64,000 nucleotides of DNA from Stenopsyche tienmushanensis (Eukaryota > Arthropoda > Insecta > Trichoptera > Stenopsychidae). The position numbers and the translations under genes were made by a program. Positions 47,561 to 61,522 of this stretch are shown piece by piece. Position 1 is the stretch's first letter. Every line of letters begins with the position of its first letter. The notes beneath the pieces were generated by a model. It saw nothing but the letters and a program-made list of their open reading frames with translations. It had not been told where the DNA came from and did no database searches. The stretch covers positions 248,001 to 312,000 of the forward strand of contig WACJ01000121.1 in NCBI GenBank assembly GCA_008973525.1, read 5' to 3'.

Positions 47561-49465
47561 TCTACAAACGGAGCTACAATGCTGCAAGTTCGCACAAAAA
47601 GTTTTATATGTCTTTTCTTTTTGTCGTTTCTAGTCATTTTAGTTAAAAGGTAATTAATATTAGAAAATAAATCTACAAAACAGCATTTATTAACGTATCG
47701 ATAAAGTTGTATTACATCAATACAAAGGTATCAAAATGATTAGATACTAGACAAAACACACGTTTTTTTCATTTCAAAGATCACATTTATCGATATTAGA
47801 GCCATATCTGTTGTTAAAAAGCAGATTAAAAATACAATACTACTATTTTTATACTTTAAAATCGAAATCGTAAATGATGGTACCTGTAATTGGATTAGAT
47901 TGCATTCAATACCCTGTATATCGTAATTGCATATTGATAAGCAGTATTCAATGCATCGAAAACAAAGCACCAAGACTCAAAATGTATCTACGAGTACGTA
48001 TAAAAACGTGTTGTTTTTAGGACTTAATTTTAATTTGTGTTTAACCACCGTATTTAATATAATTAATGTGTATTTGCAGCATCAAAATTTCTATCTTATT
48101 AAATTTAATTTAAACAAAGGGAAACCCACATATGTGTCATAAGCACTTACTAAGCCTCCGAAACTTTTTAGGGTGAAATTAAAAAAAAATACAACAGAAT
48201 CGTGGCGTAGCAAAAATAAAGTGAATTTATTCGTCTGACCGACATTCAAAATCAACTTTTATTTCTTTATTAATATTAAAAAAGGGCTTCATGACTTGGG
48301 TTGAACAACGCTCTAATATTCGGAGGGTAGCTCGGGGAGATAAAAAAGCACCAAGTGGCAATGAATGTCAAAGCTTTCCGTATTTCTCCGGGGTGTAAGC
48401 CACCCCATAATTAACTGCTTACCGCCTTATAAAAAAATAATTCGTAATTAAACTGTGAAAGTTTATAGTTGGAGATCCGGGATCGCGCAAAAAAATCACG
48501 TCAGAAATAAAAGTTCCCCGACAAGCAAATTTAACGCCTCGGCAGACCCAAAAAAATAATTTGGCGCAATTTTTTCAGGCCAACCAAAATTTAATTTCGA
48601 GTCCGGATCCTTTCTTCTCTATTTGAAGGGCGTAAAAAATGCGAGCCGAAATTAAACCGCCCTGCAGGAACTTCACAGTGTCAAAATTTGGCAGAATTTT
48701 TTTGCTAAGTCAAAAGTAGAAAATATTATATTTGCCACTCTGGGTACAATTTGATATTCAATGAATTTAATTATGTATTTTAAAATGAAAAAGAGTTATT
48801 AAAATATCAATAAAAAAATATTTACTTTAAAAAATACTTATTTTGAGAGATATTATAGGAACCAGAAAGTAATCAAAATTTGTTAATTATTTACAAAATA
48901 AGAGTCAAAAATCTTAATATTTTGTTACTATTCAAAGAATCCGTAGTAGTTTTTACGTCGTACTTTAATTTCTATTGATTTTCTCAAATGAGACTTACCA
49001 TTAACCTATTGATGTAGTTTATTTTTTACTTTTAACTAATTGTAATTGCTTTGATAGCACAGTACACTTCTTATCACAAATCACAATTCTAACAATGCTT
49101 CCGAACTATTGATCATGAACAACCGAGCTTAGTTGCCAATTCCCTGATTGTTTGACGAGGATCTGATTCCATTAATGGTGTCAGCACATCATTATTCAAT
49201 TTATGGACCTTTCTTCTTCCAGAAACGCCTCTCTAAGGTTTTATTCTAGTTTTTTTTTTATATCTAGTTATAAAACATCTTGGTATGTACCATTTTTCTC
49301 ATTATATTGCATACTAATTTTCATTAAATCGAATAAAAGCAATATTTTAATGTACTATGTATTGATATTTTATATAGGATTCAGTCAGATTTTATTCTTA
49401 AATATGCAGAAAAATACATAAATATATGTATATATTTAGAAGAAATGAAAGACATTACGCTCTCA
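47561..49465. other. Unassigned; GC-richer island at about 48300-48690
   Basis: Frames of 71 to 77 codons only. The island at 48.3-48.7 kb has no frame and no repeat partner that I found. Confidence 0.4.
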
Positions 49466-49469
49466 CATT

Positions 49470-49535
49470 ATGAGATCGAACTCGAACCATATATCAATGC
49501 AAGTCCTCTAATGCAAGGGCGCTTTTTTTAGCTCC
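49470..49535 (-). repeat. tRNA-like (possible SINE or tRNA pseudogene) segment
   Basis: On the minus strand a perfect B-box-type word, GGTTCGAGTTCGA (49476-49488), lies downstream of AGCGCCCTTGCATTAGAGGA, which loosely resembles a D-arm to anticodon-arm region. A cloverleaf does not close, so this is not a functional tRNA. Confidence 0.35.
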
Positions 49536-50848
49536 TATTCAATCCCTGTCTTGCTGTCACCAATCTACCGATCTAACTAAGTAATGTATTCCTCGTGAAG
49601 ATGGCGATGCAAGGAAATGCACTTTGAATTTAAATCGGTAGCATTAAGTCCGAGAAGTACTAACATTCTGGAGTCGGTAATATCCCTCGAATGCAACTCT
49701 TTTGCACTCTCCATCACTCCCTCTTATCCTCCCGGCAAAGTTCATCTGGGCAAAAGCGTCGTTTGTTTAATGAAAAATGCATATTTTATTTGGTTGTTTG
49801 TCCCTTTTATTTTTTTACTTAGGTTTATATATTTTCTACGAGCTTTTGCTATGTAAATTATCTTATGCTATTAGATTATGTACCTCATTAACATAAAGTT
49901 TCTCTGGTTAAGCTCATTCTATTTTTACTACAATTGATCCTAAAAATGAAAATTCTCCATCAAACTTTAAACTAAAACTAGTTTCTTGGTCTTATAAAGT
50001 TTAAAGTCAACTTTTTTATAGCTTTAAATATTCAGTCTTGATATTTTAACACAAATCGTATTTTAATTATTCACTTCTCGACATAATTGAAAGTATTGAT
50101 TACATTACTATTTTAACTGATTTAGCGTTTTTTAACACATTTGAAGCTAAATATGTGCATTAATTCTCCTTGGACCAAGACTTAGTTTCTGGATTCTTAT
50201 TATTATATAAAGGCTTCGATTCAAATCCGAAGTATAAAAATGGAAGGATTAAATCTACAGTAAATAAAGTTGAGCAAATATAAATAAAATTAATGAAAAA
50301 ATCATTAATTGAAAGCTCACTGTAATATCATAACCTGAGTAGGTCCTAGCTAACTTATGACCATTCTCTGATTCAAATGAAAGCTTATGTAATATGGTTG
50401 ACTTCCCTATCGTTTTAATACTTCGAGAACATTCCAGGTCTCAGGCAATACTTAAATGTTACCGAGCAGTAGATTTTTGCTAGCTTTATAGAGCTTTTTT
50501 TTAGTTTTTGAATAATTTGGAATCATCATCAAGACCATTTTATTTATTTGGGGTTTATTATTCAATGCTATTTGCTTCCTTTGCTAAACCTTCTCTCCAA
50601 TATCACATCTTCTCTTCTGAGATTAAGTATCTTCCAGTAACAGTGGACGAGAATAACCATTTCCTTCACCACCAAATTCCGTTGACAACTGGAGTTGAGC
50701 CAATTGCAAAGCCGTGCGCTACGACGGATGCTGCCAGTTTTTTTTATTACTTTCCCAAGGATGTTGTTATTCATATTGTTCTGCCATGTATTAAAGAAAT
50801 TGTTGCTTATTCATTTTCACAGTGTCAGTTTTGTTCAAATTTTTATCA
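49536..50848. other. Unassigned, contains a 114-codon plus-strand frame
   Basis: The 114-codon frame at 50508-50852 and an overlapping minus-strand frame (50568-50774) show no domain that I can name. The plus frame runs into the TTAA of the adjacent MITE-like element, so its end is accidental. Confidence 0.3.
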
Positions 50849-50852
50849 TTAA

Positions 50853-51172
50853 CTCTTTGCGGTCCTATGTCGAGTCTGGCTCGACATTTTGTTTCTAAAT
50901 TTTTTCCCCCACTCAGATTTAAAATCATGTGATTTTACTTTGAGTATCGTATTTAGAACAGTATTTGGAAAGGAATATTGTTTTTTTGATCCTTTATAGT
51001 GTTTCGCCTACCTTCTAAAGATATAAAGGGAAGGGGCTGTTGCCCAGATGAAATCCTAAAACACAGGCAATGACTCTTAGCGCGCGTTTTTGTGAACATC
51101 TCTTCGTGAAAGAATTATTTTTCTGAATCAATGGAATTCAATCGCAAATACGCGACTGTACTCATCAAAAGG
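50853..51172. mobile_element. Possible piggyBac-type MITE flanked by TTAA
   Basis: A 320-bp unit bounded by TTAA at 50849-50852 and 51173-51176. The left end CTCTTTGCGGTCCTATGTCG continues into the palindromic stem GTCGAG-TCTG-CTCGAC-like sequence; the right end, read inward, is CCTTTTGATGAGTACAGTCG. The ends share only a YYTTTTG-type start, so the inverted repeat is weak. TTAA occurs often in AT-rich DNA, which limits confidence. No transposase inside. Confidence 0.5.
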
Positions 51173-51176
51173 TTAA

Positions 51177-53732
51177 TCAACCAGCTCCTAACATTAAATT
51201 CTAATTTTAAATCTAAACTTCTTTATCGTAAACTAATTTCTTTGAAGATCATCAAAATGTGACTTTGTATGTCATATTGTATATTTAGGCTGTGAATTTT
51301 TCCACTCCATTTTGAGATTTATTTTGGATATGTGTTATTTGGTGAGTTTTGATATGGATTAGATTGAATATAATCTCAATTAACAATATATTTGATATAT
51401 TTTAATAAAAAAATACTATTGCGAAGTATGTGAATGATATTTCTTATAAAAAAAACTTGAGTGCTTAACACATGCCACATATGAAAACTTGTGGCCATCT
51501 TACCCCATGTGAGAAGTTGACGTCCTTTTCCGTAAAGTGCTTAAAAAAGTTTCATAAGTTCTTGTACGGGACCCCAAGGACTACACATCGGATTCGTCCT
51601 GATGGCAAAGAAACTTAGTAATTTTGTTAAATGTTTCTTTGTTTGTTTCTGTGTGAGAGTATTCTACTCGTATTTAAAAATTAAATAGAAATATAACATT
51701 GATACTTGTATTTTAACTTATTGTTTGGCAAAAACTTTTTTGTTCGGCGATGCAAATATTCTGAAGTTTTTGTGAAGCATAAAGATGTTGATTTACTGAC
51801 GTTTTTAAGAACAAAAGTGGGATGTTGCTGATGTGCTCATCTCGTCTCATGTTTACTGTACCATCTAACGACAGAATAGAGTGAGTTGCCAACTTTCTAG
51901 TGCAAGTTGAAATAATTAAAAGTTTTTAATGAGTAATTATTGTAAACTCGTTATAAGCGAAGCTGTCCCGATGAGACCTGCAAACGAGTAACTTCCCCAA
52001 GTTTGTTTGACGGGAGGGTGACTTTGCTACGTCGAAAGTCCTTTGTGTAAACGAGAGTCTTTTTATTAACTCCTTCAACATTCAAAAACGTGTTCATGCT
52101 AAAGCTGTCTGTATACAAATAGATCCAGTCAAATCTCGCAAGTGTAATCCGAACTTAAGATTTTTAAGGCGTAATTCTTAATTCAACTCTACAATTCTTT
52201 GGAATAAATACCACGTTCCCGTTAGTACTAGAAACCAATAGGCAACTAAACAAATGACTTATAATTATGGCACGAAAATCAATACTCATATCTTTAGTAA
52301 TGGGTCATAAGTAGCAATTTTAGCTGCCAAAATATACCGTTTCTATTGCTGTGTAGCGAAGCAAACAAGGGTAATGAATTTTGGCAAACACGTAATATGT
52401 TATTTATTTTAGGGTCACCTGTTCTTAATTTTTGACATACTTCTGTAACGATGTGATTATGGCGAATGTTACGGAATTGTATACGCTTCAATAAATTTCC
52501 GCAAATTTACTCAAACAAATATCGCAATAATTATTTTTTTGCAAATCATATAAACAGAAGAAAATTTTTAAAAATGCGTGAAAATTCTTCTTGATTAACA
52601 GATGTAATTGATCTTCATAAGGAACTTTTCTGGGAGAAACAAATTTTCATCAAGTGGTGGTTTCTTATTTGCCATTCAAATGTCTTATTTCCCTCAGAAT
52701 TCACGTTTCCAGATCCAGTAAATCGGAATAAACGCAAAATCGTGACCATCCATCGATCGATTATAAATATGTACGTTGAAAATGTTTTCCATAATCTGAA
52801 TTCGAACCCGATCTTTTATAATAAGAGAGTCCAGAGTCCCTATACAGACACCTGATCTCAAATCCTTTTAAACCATACCAATTATCAATTGCATGATATT
52901 CAAATATGGAGCGGAAAAGATCGATGTCATAAATTTAAATGAAATGCGAGCGCATGCATGATAATACGTGTATTTATACTGACGTGTTATTAGCAAACGA
53001 GTTCACAATATGTGCTATTCAATTAATCCGTTGAATACTAATATGGACGAACCTCATCGCTAATCTTAATTATACTTCCATGAAATTTTTATATGTGAAA
53101 TTCTGCATTTGAGCGCTAAAACATTGATTTGGGCTATATTTATATATCGACAGAATGGGTGGTTTAAAGAATGTCCGCGATGGATTAAAGAAGAAGGATG
53201 GATAAAGATTAGATAAAAAGTAGCAAGGCCTTAAAGATTGCTGATTTTTTCAGGATATTTCATTGTCCATATTTAAGAAATTGAGACCCACTTGTGTTTT
53301 GATGGCAGTGACCATCATTCTCGAAAATGATCAAATCTAACTTAAAAGCAGCAAATAGAAAACGCTGACTGCAAGGGCGGCTCCATGTTACTAGTGAATC
53401 CAAACCCGAGCCAAAATTTCGATCCCGGAACTTCAGGATTGCATTAGATTAGTTTAAAAAATTACATTGATAAATTTGATCAATAAATTACAATTACAAA
53501 TAAGTCCATTTGTTTAACATATAAAAAAACTTGAAGGCGAAAAAAAATTATTTATTTAAGAAAATATAAAAATACAATATAAAATAGATAGATAAAACAC
53601 TAAAATATTGTGATGTGATTCTTAATTATATTGCGAAGGAATACAAAAATTCTGAATCCCGTATCTATTATATTTCTTATCGATATTCCCATTATTAGAG
53701 TCGAGGTGTAGTAAATACATCACCGATAGGGA
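51177..53732. other. AT-rich, nothing recognised apart from a tRNA-like segment
   Basis: One 65-codon minus-strand frame. A tRNA-like segment is listed separately. Confidence 0.4.
52795..52862 (-). repeat. tRNA-like segment (pseudogene or SINE head)
   Basis: The minus strand has GGGTTCGAATTC (B box, 52798-52809) preceded by GGACTCTCTTATTATAAAAG, which resembles an anticodon arm. The acceptor stem is not present. Probably a decayed tRNA or SINE head. Confidence 0.35.
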
Positions 53733-53880
53733 ATCATTAAGACAGTCACCAGACTGTCTTAATGATAGATTGTTTGATAAATTGTTATAGTCATCAGACT
53801 GTCATAATGTCACCAGACTGTCATAATGATACCAGACACCAGACTGGTGATTAACAGTCACCAGATTGTCATAATGATAG
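53733..53880. repeat. Palindromic imperfect tandem repeat
   Basis: Starts with a perfect hairpin, ATCATTAAGACAGTC, loop ACCA, then its exact reverse complement (53733-53766). Repeated variants of TCACCAGACTGTCATAATG follow at about 53791-53809, 53810-53830 and 53857-53876, with a CACCAGACTGGTG palindrome between. The period is roughly 20 to 25 bp and irregular. Confidence 0.85.
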
Positions 53881-56800
53881 TCCAGAAACATGCCAGAGCA
53901 TAGCTATTAAATGATCCACATATGTTAGATGACCCTCAATTTATGCTGCCAGCTCTCGGTATATGTAGGTTGAGAATATAGGTACAGATTAAGTTTTAGC
54001 CCTAATATTTAAGATTTATTAAATGAAAATCGCGTAATTTTCACAGTCAGCGATACTGAATATCAATGGTTCAAAACATTCATAGTTTTGGCCTTGTTCG
54101 AAATTATATTATATCCACAATTGTGAGCAACAAAAATAATCTGCAGCTCGAATGTGACCGTTTTCTTCAATTACATCCTTCCCCTCATCCCGATAGACCT
54201 CTCAGTTCTTTTACAACAATTGTATATAAAAACTAATTACTTTTGTAATTTAGTGCCATACTTGGTCTTCTGTGGATATGACAACTTAACGGGTGTTCTG
54301 CACCACCAGTGTACCCATTGGCTGCTTTAATTGCTTCTCTCTACTTTATTGTGGCCTTTTGTTTGCTGATATGTTCGGATTACCGCCATTAAGGGAAACA
54401 ATGAGAATATAAATAAGGCTGACAAATCTTTTTTATTTCCTCCAAGCCTCTATCTGCACTGAATATATATCGGAACGAAACAATTTCGACCCTCACCCAA
54501 ATATAAATATATGTACTTCCGCGGGTGTGTGTGAGCTTGGTACATAATCTCCGGAGAGCTTGATGTTCCGCAAATGTCCTAAACCGGAAATTATACATTC
54601 AACGTTTTTGAATTGAACCATCTGCAATTTCCATATAAAACTATGGATAACCCTTTTCAATATTAGCATAAAGTAATTCACAAGACGTCTATCTTAAATA
54701 AAAAATATTGCATAAAAACCTTTTAGCCTTCTAGAGTATCTGATTTATATAAGGGTTGGGAAGATCTGTTGAGGTTCTGATGATATAAAGTATGGAAATT
54801 CACTCGACGTTAACATATCGCCTAAATTCTCAAATTTAATATGATCTTACAAAATAATACAGCATAATAATTTTGACCCTATTTATTGTTTTTCGTCCCA
54901 ATTTACTCAAGATTCATTCTGGACGATATATCCAACAAATAGCATAACAAATAATTCAAAAGCCTCTTGAATGTTATTTAAATCCCAACGTCTCATAAAT
55001 TCGAAATTATTCTCTCCTCGTGTTTTATGGTCTGGTATAAATGTTGAATTGGTGTGCTCCAAGTTATATGCCCTTCCCATCCCTTGGCGGAGCACGCGAA
55101 AGAAATACAATTCCAGAAAATCATTTCACCTAACGATATGTGTGCCTGGATGTGTGCTGGGGCTTCGTAAAACATTTATTGCATGCAAAAAGATGGCAAA
55201 AACTCCTCGGGTAATCAAATTCTCATTTGATCCGAATATTAACAGAGAGCTGATGATCTAAAACAGCGCTGTCCCGATGGCGGAAAGGACCAACCATCAG
55301 ATGGACAAAAACTCAAATCTTCCAATAAAAAAAGTTAAGAGGAAAACCATTTCTCTCATTTTATTCACACAACATGTGTGCCATATCGTGTCGTACACAG
55401 TAGCTGCTAAATATGTGCGAAGGCTTTCATGGTTATTTTATTAAAATATTGCTTTCATCATATTATTTGTTAATACATTCGAATTGAATTTTGATATCCA
55501 TTTATATAGGAAAATTTAGTAAATTCAATAATGACAAAAAAATAATGCACAAATTAATTGTCAATTATATCAACAATACATATTTAATAATGACTGTTAT
55601 ATACTACTGAACATTGAGTAAAATTTTAATTTTAAAAGCCAGAAACAGCACAAAATTAAAAAAATATATATCTTATATAATTGACCCTTTTATATGGTTT
55701 TTTTTTAAATATGCTATCCACATATTTTGTGAAAAATAACTCAAAATCTATGAAAAGATCATTTTGCATAATTGGGTTAATACGAATATGTTATTGCAGA
55801 CTTTTAATGTATATTATATTTCAAAAAATATAATTTATTGAGGAGTAAACATTTACAAGTTGAAGTCCAATTACAATTTTAAATACATATATCTGAACCC
55901 AATAAAAATAGCTGCGTAATCAACATCAAAACTTAGTCATTCATGGAAGACAAAGGCATCCATCACATTAAAGTATCGGGTTGATGCGAAAGTATTTAGG
56001 TATTTTTTAAAGGTTTTATTCTACCAATCAACTAAATAATCACAATTGTTAGCTCAGCTAGCAAGAACTGTTTCTCATCTGTCCATAAGCTCATTGATTT
56101 TATTTGTATAAAAATAACGAGACTTGGATACAAAATACAAATCCAGGGATTATTTTAAAAAAATTAGAGCGATCTGATTGAGTAAAAAATCGATGGAGCA
56201 TGACGTGGAAAATAAAGACGATATTTCATTTCCTTCTGACTTGTGCTGTGTTCTTATTGCTATATGTGGTTGCGCGTTATTGTGGTGAAAAACTACCCTT
56301 TTCCTGCTCACTATATCTGGTCTTTCTCAGCGCGAGCAATAAAAAGATTTTATTTTAAACCAACAAGGTAAAAACATCCCTTAAAGGGCCATCTCACACC
56401 TCTTAGAATAAGTTTGCTGATGAAAGTTGACGAGGAACCCAAACATCCAATGCAAATGTTGCACCTCAGATGATTGATTATTTCAAGTTAAGTTAGCCAA
56501 CATATCAAATTATGTTAATAATTTATTGTACCACTAGTTTTAGATTTACTGATACAATAACCAGTTATTTGTATAGAAAACTTTTTATTGCTGCAATCTG
56601 TTCTACAGATATATTTTAAAATCTTCTATTAGCAGAATTAATGCTTAGTTTTCCATCATGAACCATATATTTTGCATTTATATTTTCCACGCAAAATTGA
56701 TAGATTTAGGCTTTCATTCACAACTTAAATGGAAAATTATGCTAGGCAAGATCGATCATATCAGAATGAATGAATAAAACCAATCAATCATAACGTGACT

Positions 56801-59685
56801 GCTACGTTCAATAAAAAATACATACATCTCGATAAAATAGAGCCATAACGTCACAGATATTCTTTTTATTGCCTTTGATAGAACAGGCCTCGTAAATTTT
56901 TCACAATGTTAACCGATTTTGCTTAGTTCGATATTTTTTTCTATTCGTGTACTGAAAGATTTATTTAAAATCTATATATCTAATATTTTGCCTGTAGTTG
57001 TTTGTGAAAAATTCCGAGAAAATTCCTCGTAATTAACTTCCACTAAAACGAGAGTCAAGTGCAATCGGTTAAGCCCTAAGGATTGACCCTCCACAAATAT
57101 TATCCCATGAAGAATCCCTTTTAATCTCACCAATTAAAGTTGCTTGTCACTCTGATATATTGATCTTCCTGGCTTTGAGGGTAATTCATTACCGGGGATA
57201 AATGCCTTTTTGGCGAGGAGGAAGTTCGATATTGGCTCCATTCAATTTTTCATCGACGTTTTATTAATGAATTTCGTCTCGTCCTTACAAATTTTAATTT
57301 TCGATTGCCACACTTTTTTAATAAAAAATACTTGATCCTCTTGAAATAAAATATAAATCCATAACAACAAAACGATTTTCGTAATATATAATGGTTTAAT
57401 GAAATATTGATAATGAACATCGATTTTTAAACCTATCATTGATTACAATTATTCGTTGTGTAATGAATACTGCAAAATAAATGTATTAAAATTACCATTA
57501 ATAATGTCATTAAATCTTCATACATAAAGGCACTAATAACACTCAAATTAAACGTGGAGCCTTTAACAATAAAGGTGTAATAAACTACGAAGAATTCGGT
57601 AGGCGGAAAATAGGTATTGTCCTGGGACGTATATATAAGGTTGCATTTAGCCTTTGAATTGATTTCTATATTCTGTTTAACGCGTTCGACTGCTAATTAA
57701 GCTTAAATTACTAAATAGTCTTCAATTAATATTATTATAAATATATCTGTCACTTATGTGTCCGTAGGAACTCGCTGTACAAAGCTGCAATTGATGCAAA
57801 ATCAGACGATTTATAACATTATTAAAACTTTTTGTCAAAAAATCACAAGAAGAAATATTTTACCAATTAGCTTTATTCAAAAATGCATTTAGAGCCATAA
57901 TATATGATACAATTTAAAGGACGATTACATATATATAATTTATTACTTAATAAAATAACTGCTTAATGTACAATAAAGTCAGTGTATTATAGAAGATTTT
58001 TTTAAGATCAAGATGTAGTCAATCTTCCAAATAGGGCATGAAAGCGATTGGACAACCAGATTGATATGCAACAATAGTAATAGCTCTGAGAAAAATTATG
58101 AGATAATCATAAATAATTTCGCCGATCCAAAGCATATTTCCACAAATAAATACGCTCTTTATGCTTAGCATAAATCTTAGCAAATAAATAAATTTCGTTT
58201 GAATACAGGACCGCCCAGAAATATAGACATTTATATATTTCTTCCGGTCGAACGTCTCCGAGATTTTTCCTCCCCCTGACTACATAAATAACAGAACAGA
58301 AAATTCATTCACGAAAATCCGTCCACAAAGATATAAAGATAGGGATAATACACGAAAATTCGGAGTCGGATCTGTTTTGAAGAACATTTTGGATATTTGT
58401 TGTTGTCAATAAAAAAAATGGAGTAAACCATGCAATATCCGGGGAAATGATCGGATCGAATATTCTGCGCGTATTATTCCCCATGCAAAATATGCTCCAT
58501 ATATGGAAGTTTTCGTCGTTGTCCTATTTTTATTACTTCCACTTTGAAAATGTTTGGGAATATTGAAAATATTCATCCGATTATCTATCCGATGGCTTCA
58601 CAATAGGGTTGGATGTTTTTTTACGATATTTCTACCAAAATTCAAACAATGATAACAATAAAGCCATAAGATGTAGTACGTAAACGCGTATGATATTATA
58701 TTTTGTATATAAACAGGCTTTAAAGTACACACGCTAATTAAAAATATGACATAGAATCGCACACTTTTCATTCAAATTTTTCAAAACTAATTTCAATCTA
58801 AATATTTATTCTAACGTCGTAAAATGATGTTAAAAATAACCAAGAAACTTTCTAGAAAGAATTGTACTTAATATAAATCTAACTGCGTTGTTTTCCAGAG
58901 CTGAACTTAAATATATACATTTACACCTTTACAATTTTTTTCTAAAGGAATTTTTTGTCTTGAAGGTTTATTTCGTTAGTCTTACAACTAGATGATTGAG
59001 TCGGTATACGTTCAATCGCTTCTTGTAACTAAAACTGCAAGCCCTCAATCTTGCTGAGGTCATGTTTGACTCTTTGTGTATCATGTAACAAACAAAGGAG
59101 CACCGCAATGTCAATATTGGAGGTCGATGCGGTTCTCTCAGAATGTACATCTAAATTGGCTTTAAAATGGCCTTTGCCAAGAAGTGTTTTATTCTGCAAT
59201 TCTGATTTTCTGCCTATCGCTATTAAAATGTTCTCATTTTAAATTCGAATTGCTTTCGTTTCATTTCTATATACATTTGCTATATTAAGCGCCTATCAAT
59301 GTGCATATTGGGATATTTGAGTTGTTGCCCTAGGAAAAACATGAGAATGAATATTTTTCTATTAGGCGAAGTTGACATATATCTATTTTATTTGTCTTAA
59401 ACTATAATGTGTACCCATAAAAATTTTCGTTTTTTAAATGAAAGATTTGACTGCTCATATTTTTTTAATTTTTAACATATTATTACAAAATATAAGTTCC
59501 GTCGTTAGATAAAACATTTCTCTACCTATCTGGTAACATTTTAATGTCTCTGTCATAAAACATCACGGGCTTTGAACGAAAATATTTTAAAAGACATTTC
59601 ATAATTTTAAAGAGTAAGATCAGATACTATACTTTGTCAAATATTTGTATGATGTCAAGAAAGCACAAAATAGTATTATCATCTT
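53881..59685. other. Long gene-poor stretch
   Basis: About 5.8 kb. The largest frames are 96 codons (54971-55261, plus) and 60 to 69 codons elsewhere, none recognisable. GC-richer patches occur at about 54970-55320 and 58220-58560. No transposon termini were recognised. Confidence 0.4.
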
Positions 59686-59875
59686 TCAAGCCTTTGTATA
59701 TTCTATAGAGAATTCTAGAATAAGTATCTGTTTAAGGTTGGTAGGATATTGCCGGAATTCAAATTCATGATTGGGTATCAATTTTTTTTCCTCCATTACA
59801 GGCTTCAATAGCTTTTCAAAGACCATCCTAACTACTGGCAGCAATCTGATGGGATCTATACAATTTGACACATAT
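59686..59875 (-). pseudogene. LINE reverse transcriptase fragment (RT entry region)
   Basis: The 61-codon minus-strand frame reads PIRLLPVVRMVFEKLLKPVM, then EEKKLIPNHEFEFRQYPTN. This is the conserved stretch of Jockey/CR1-type RTs (YRPISLLP, FEKLL, LIP-HQFGFR). Only about 190 bp survive, with no flanking RT motifs. It is not a copy of the 29.5-kb Jockey remnant. Confidence 0.8.
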
Positions 59876-61487
59876 TAACCAAAGCCTATTATGTAATTAA
59901 TCATAAGCAATATTTTATAAAGAATTAAGAGCAAAATTTCCATACATTAAATGCCAAAATGGTTCAGATTTTGAGAAGAAAAATAAACTAAAAGAAACAG
60001 TTCTGTAATTAAAGACGAATTACCATAATGATGGATGGTCACCATGTTCCTTCAACAGTAATATAAAACTGTGATTTTAGTTTTAAACTACAAAATGATC
60101 TTCAGTTCTCTTTATCTATGTTAATTAATGAACATTATCAAGTGCTCTCCTGCTTGCTCTTTAATTCAAAATTCAACCCTTAGTTCTGTACGAGCCTCTA
60201 ATGAGTTGCGCTAATGGCGATGAAAGCTAGTTTGATTCCTGGCAAAAATCTGACTTTGTTCGAATAGTAAAACTATTAAATATAGGGGATATGCCATCGT
60301 TTCTTCGATGTAATTATTAAACAAATTAATTTTTGTAAATATTTTCATGCTTGTTTATATTTTTGATTCTTATAACGTTTGAACAAGAGTGTGTTTTTAT
60401 GTTTTGAATAGAAAAACGCTATTTCGGTACTAAGAATATGTGAAAGCTTTTCTCATTAAACACAATAATTTACAGCCACGACACGAATTCTTCAATGTTA
60501 ATGTATAAAGGAAATCTTAAAAAAATATTTCCCAACAATTTTTCCCGTCGTTATATTCCAGATTCATTCCACGGCTCCACTTTCCAAAAGAAAATTCTAT
60601 ACATGGAATCTCGTAATTTCTGTGAATAATCAACGCCGGGCGGCATTCTTCTCACATCCTATATATTTTTTATGTACATGCGTGGCACTGTTTCTCGTTT
60701 CATACCAATTCCAAGGAATGAATGTGTTCCAATTTATCTCGTAATCTCCACAATGGCTGAGGTTGGAATGTAAGAAAGCCATTACGAGAACCCACCCACT
60801 CACTTGAACCTCATTTTGGAGATTTAATTTTGTGTATACCTGTATCCGTTGAAGGGTTCATCACGCAGCTGAACATACATTGATCCGTTACATTAGGCGC
60901 GCAAAACGAGCCCGACATTTACATAAAGAGCCTAAAAGAGTTTCAACATACCCCCTTTATGCCCCTCCCAACATCACTCCAACTAATATATACATGAATA
61001 ATGAATGTGTCAATGCTACATTTAATTTAAGTTTGTATTGACGATTTTATTACCCCCATGAAACAGACAACACATCGACAACAATGCGAAAGATACAATT
61101 TATGAAAGGCATATTTATGTCTAATTATGAGTACCTTATGAGTAATGAAAATTGCATCAATTTGAGAGCTAAAACTTTTAAAATGAATGTGAGCAGATTA
61201 TGTATGAATGAACGAAAGATAAATGAAAGCTCTGTGAGATAAAAAAAATATGGAGTAAAATTAATAAAATTGATGTAAGATGTTGAACTCTATTGGGTAA
61301 TCTATGTTTTATAAAAGAAATCTCACTCCGGAACGTACATTTCCTAAAGAACGACCCGATCAGTTTGTAGAAGAAATCTACATAAGACTAGGGCTTCCCG
61401 CGGCCAAGACGATTGGTCGAATCCCACAATTTATGCTTAAAAACTGGATTTTCGAAACCGGTTTTTGGAAACCGACAAGCCATGAAG
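59876..61487. other. Unassigned; small T-arm-like hairpin and GC-richer island
   Basis: GCTAGTTTGATTCCTGGC at 60226-60243 folds like a tRNA T-arm (5-bp stem with one G-U pair), but no other tRNA part is present. A GC-richer island lies at about 60540-60970. A 72-codon frame at 61304-61522 has no known domain. Confidence 0.35.
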
Positions 61488-61515
61488 AGCACTCTTATAT
61501 CTCTGAGGAATTTTG
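61488..61515 (+). repeat. Short match to dispersed repeat family 1
   Basis: GAAGAGCACTCTTATATCTC followed by TGAGGAA resembles the left edge of family 1 (AAAGAGCACTCTTATACATT on the minus strand at 20.15 kb). The similarity does not extend further. Confidence 0.35.
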
Positions 61516-61522
61516 TTCATAG

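Noticed and set aside
52795..52862. Functional tRNA gene
   Set aside because: Only a B box and a loose anticodon-arm-like part are present; no acceptor stem closes.
53733..53880. CRISPR array
   Set aside because: The units are degenerate, irregularly spaced and without unique spacers, and the window is eukaryotic.
60226..60243. tRNA gene from the T-arm-like hairpin
   Set aside because: No D arm, anticodon arm or acceptor stem could be placed around it.
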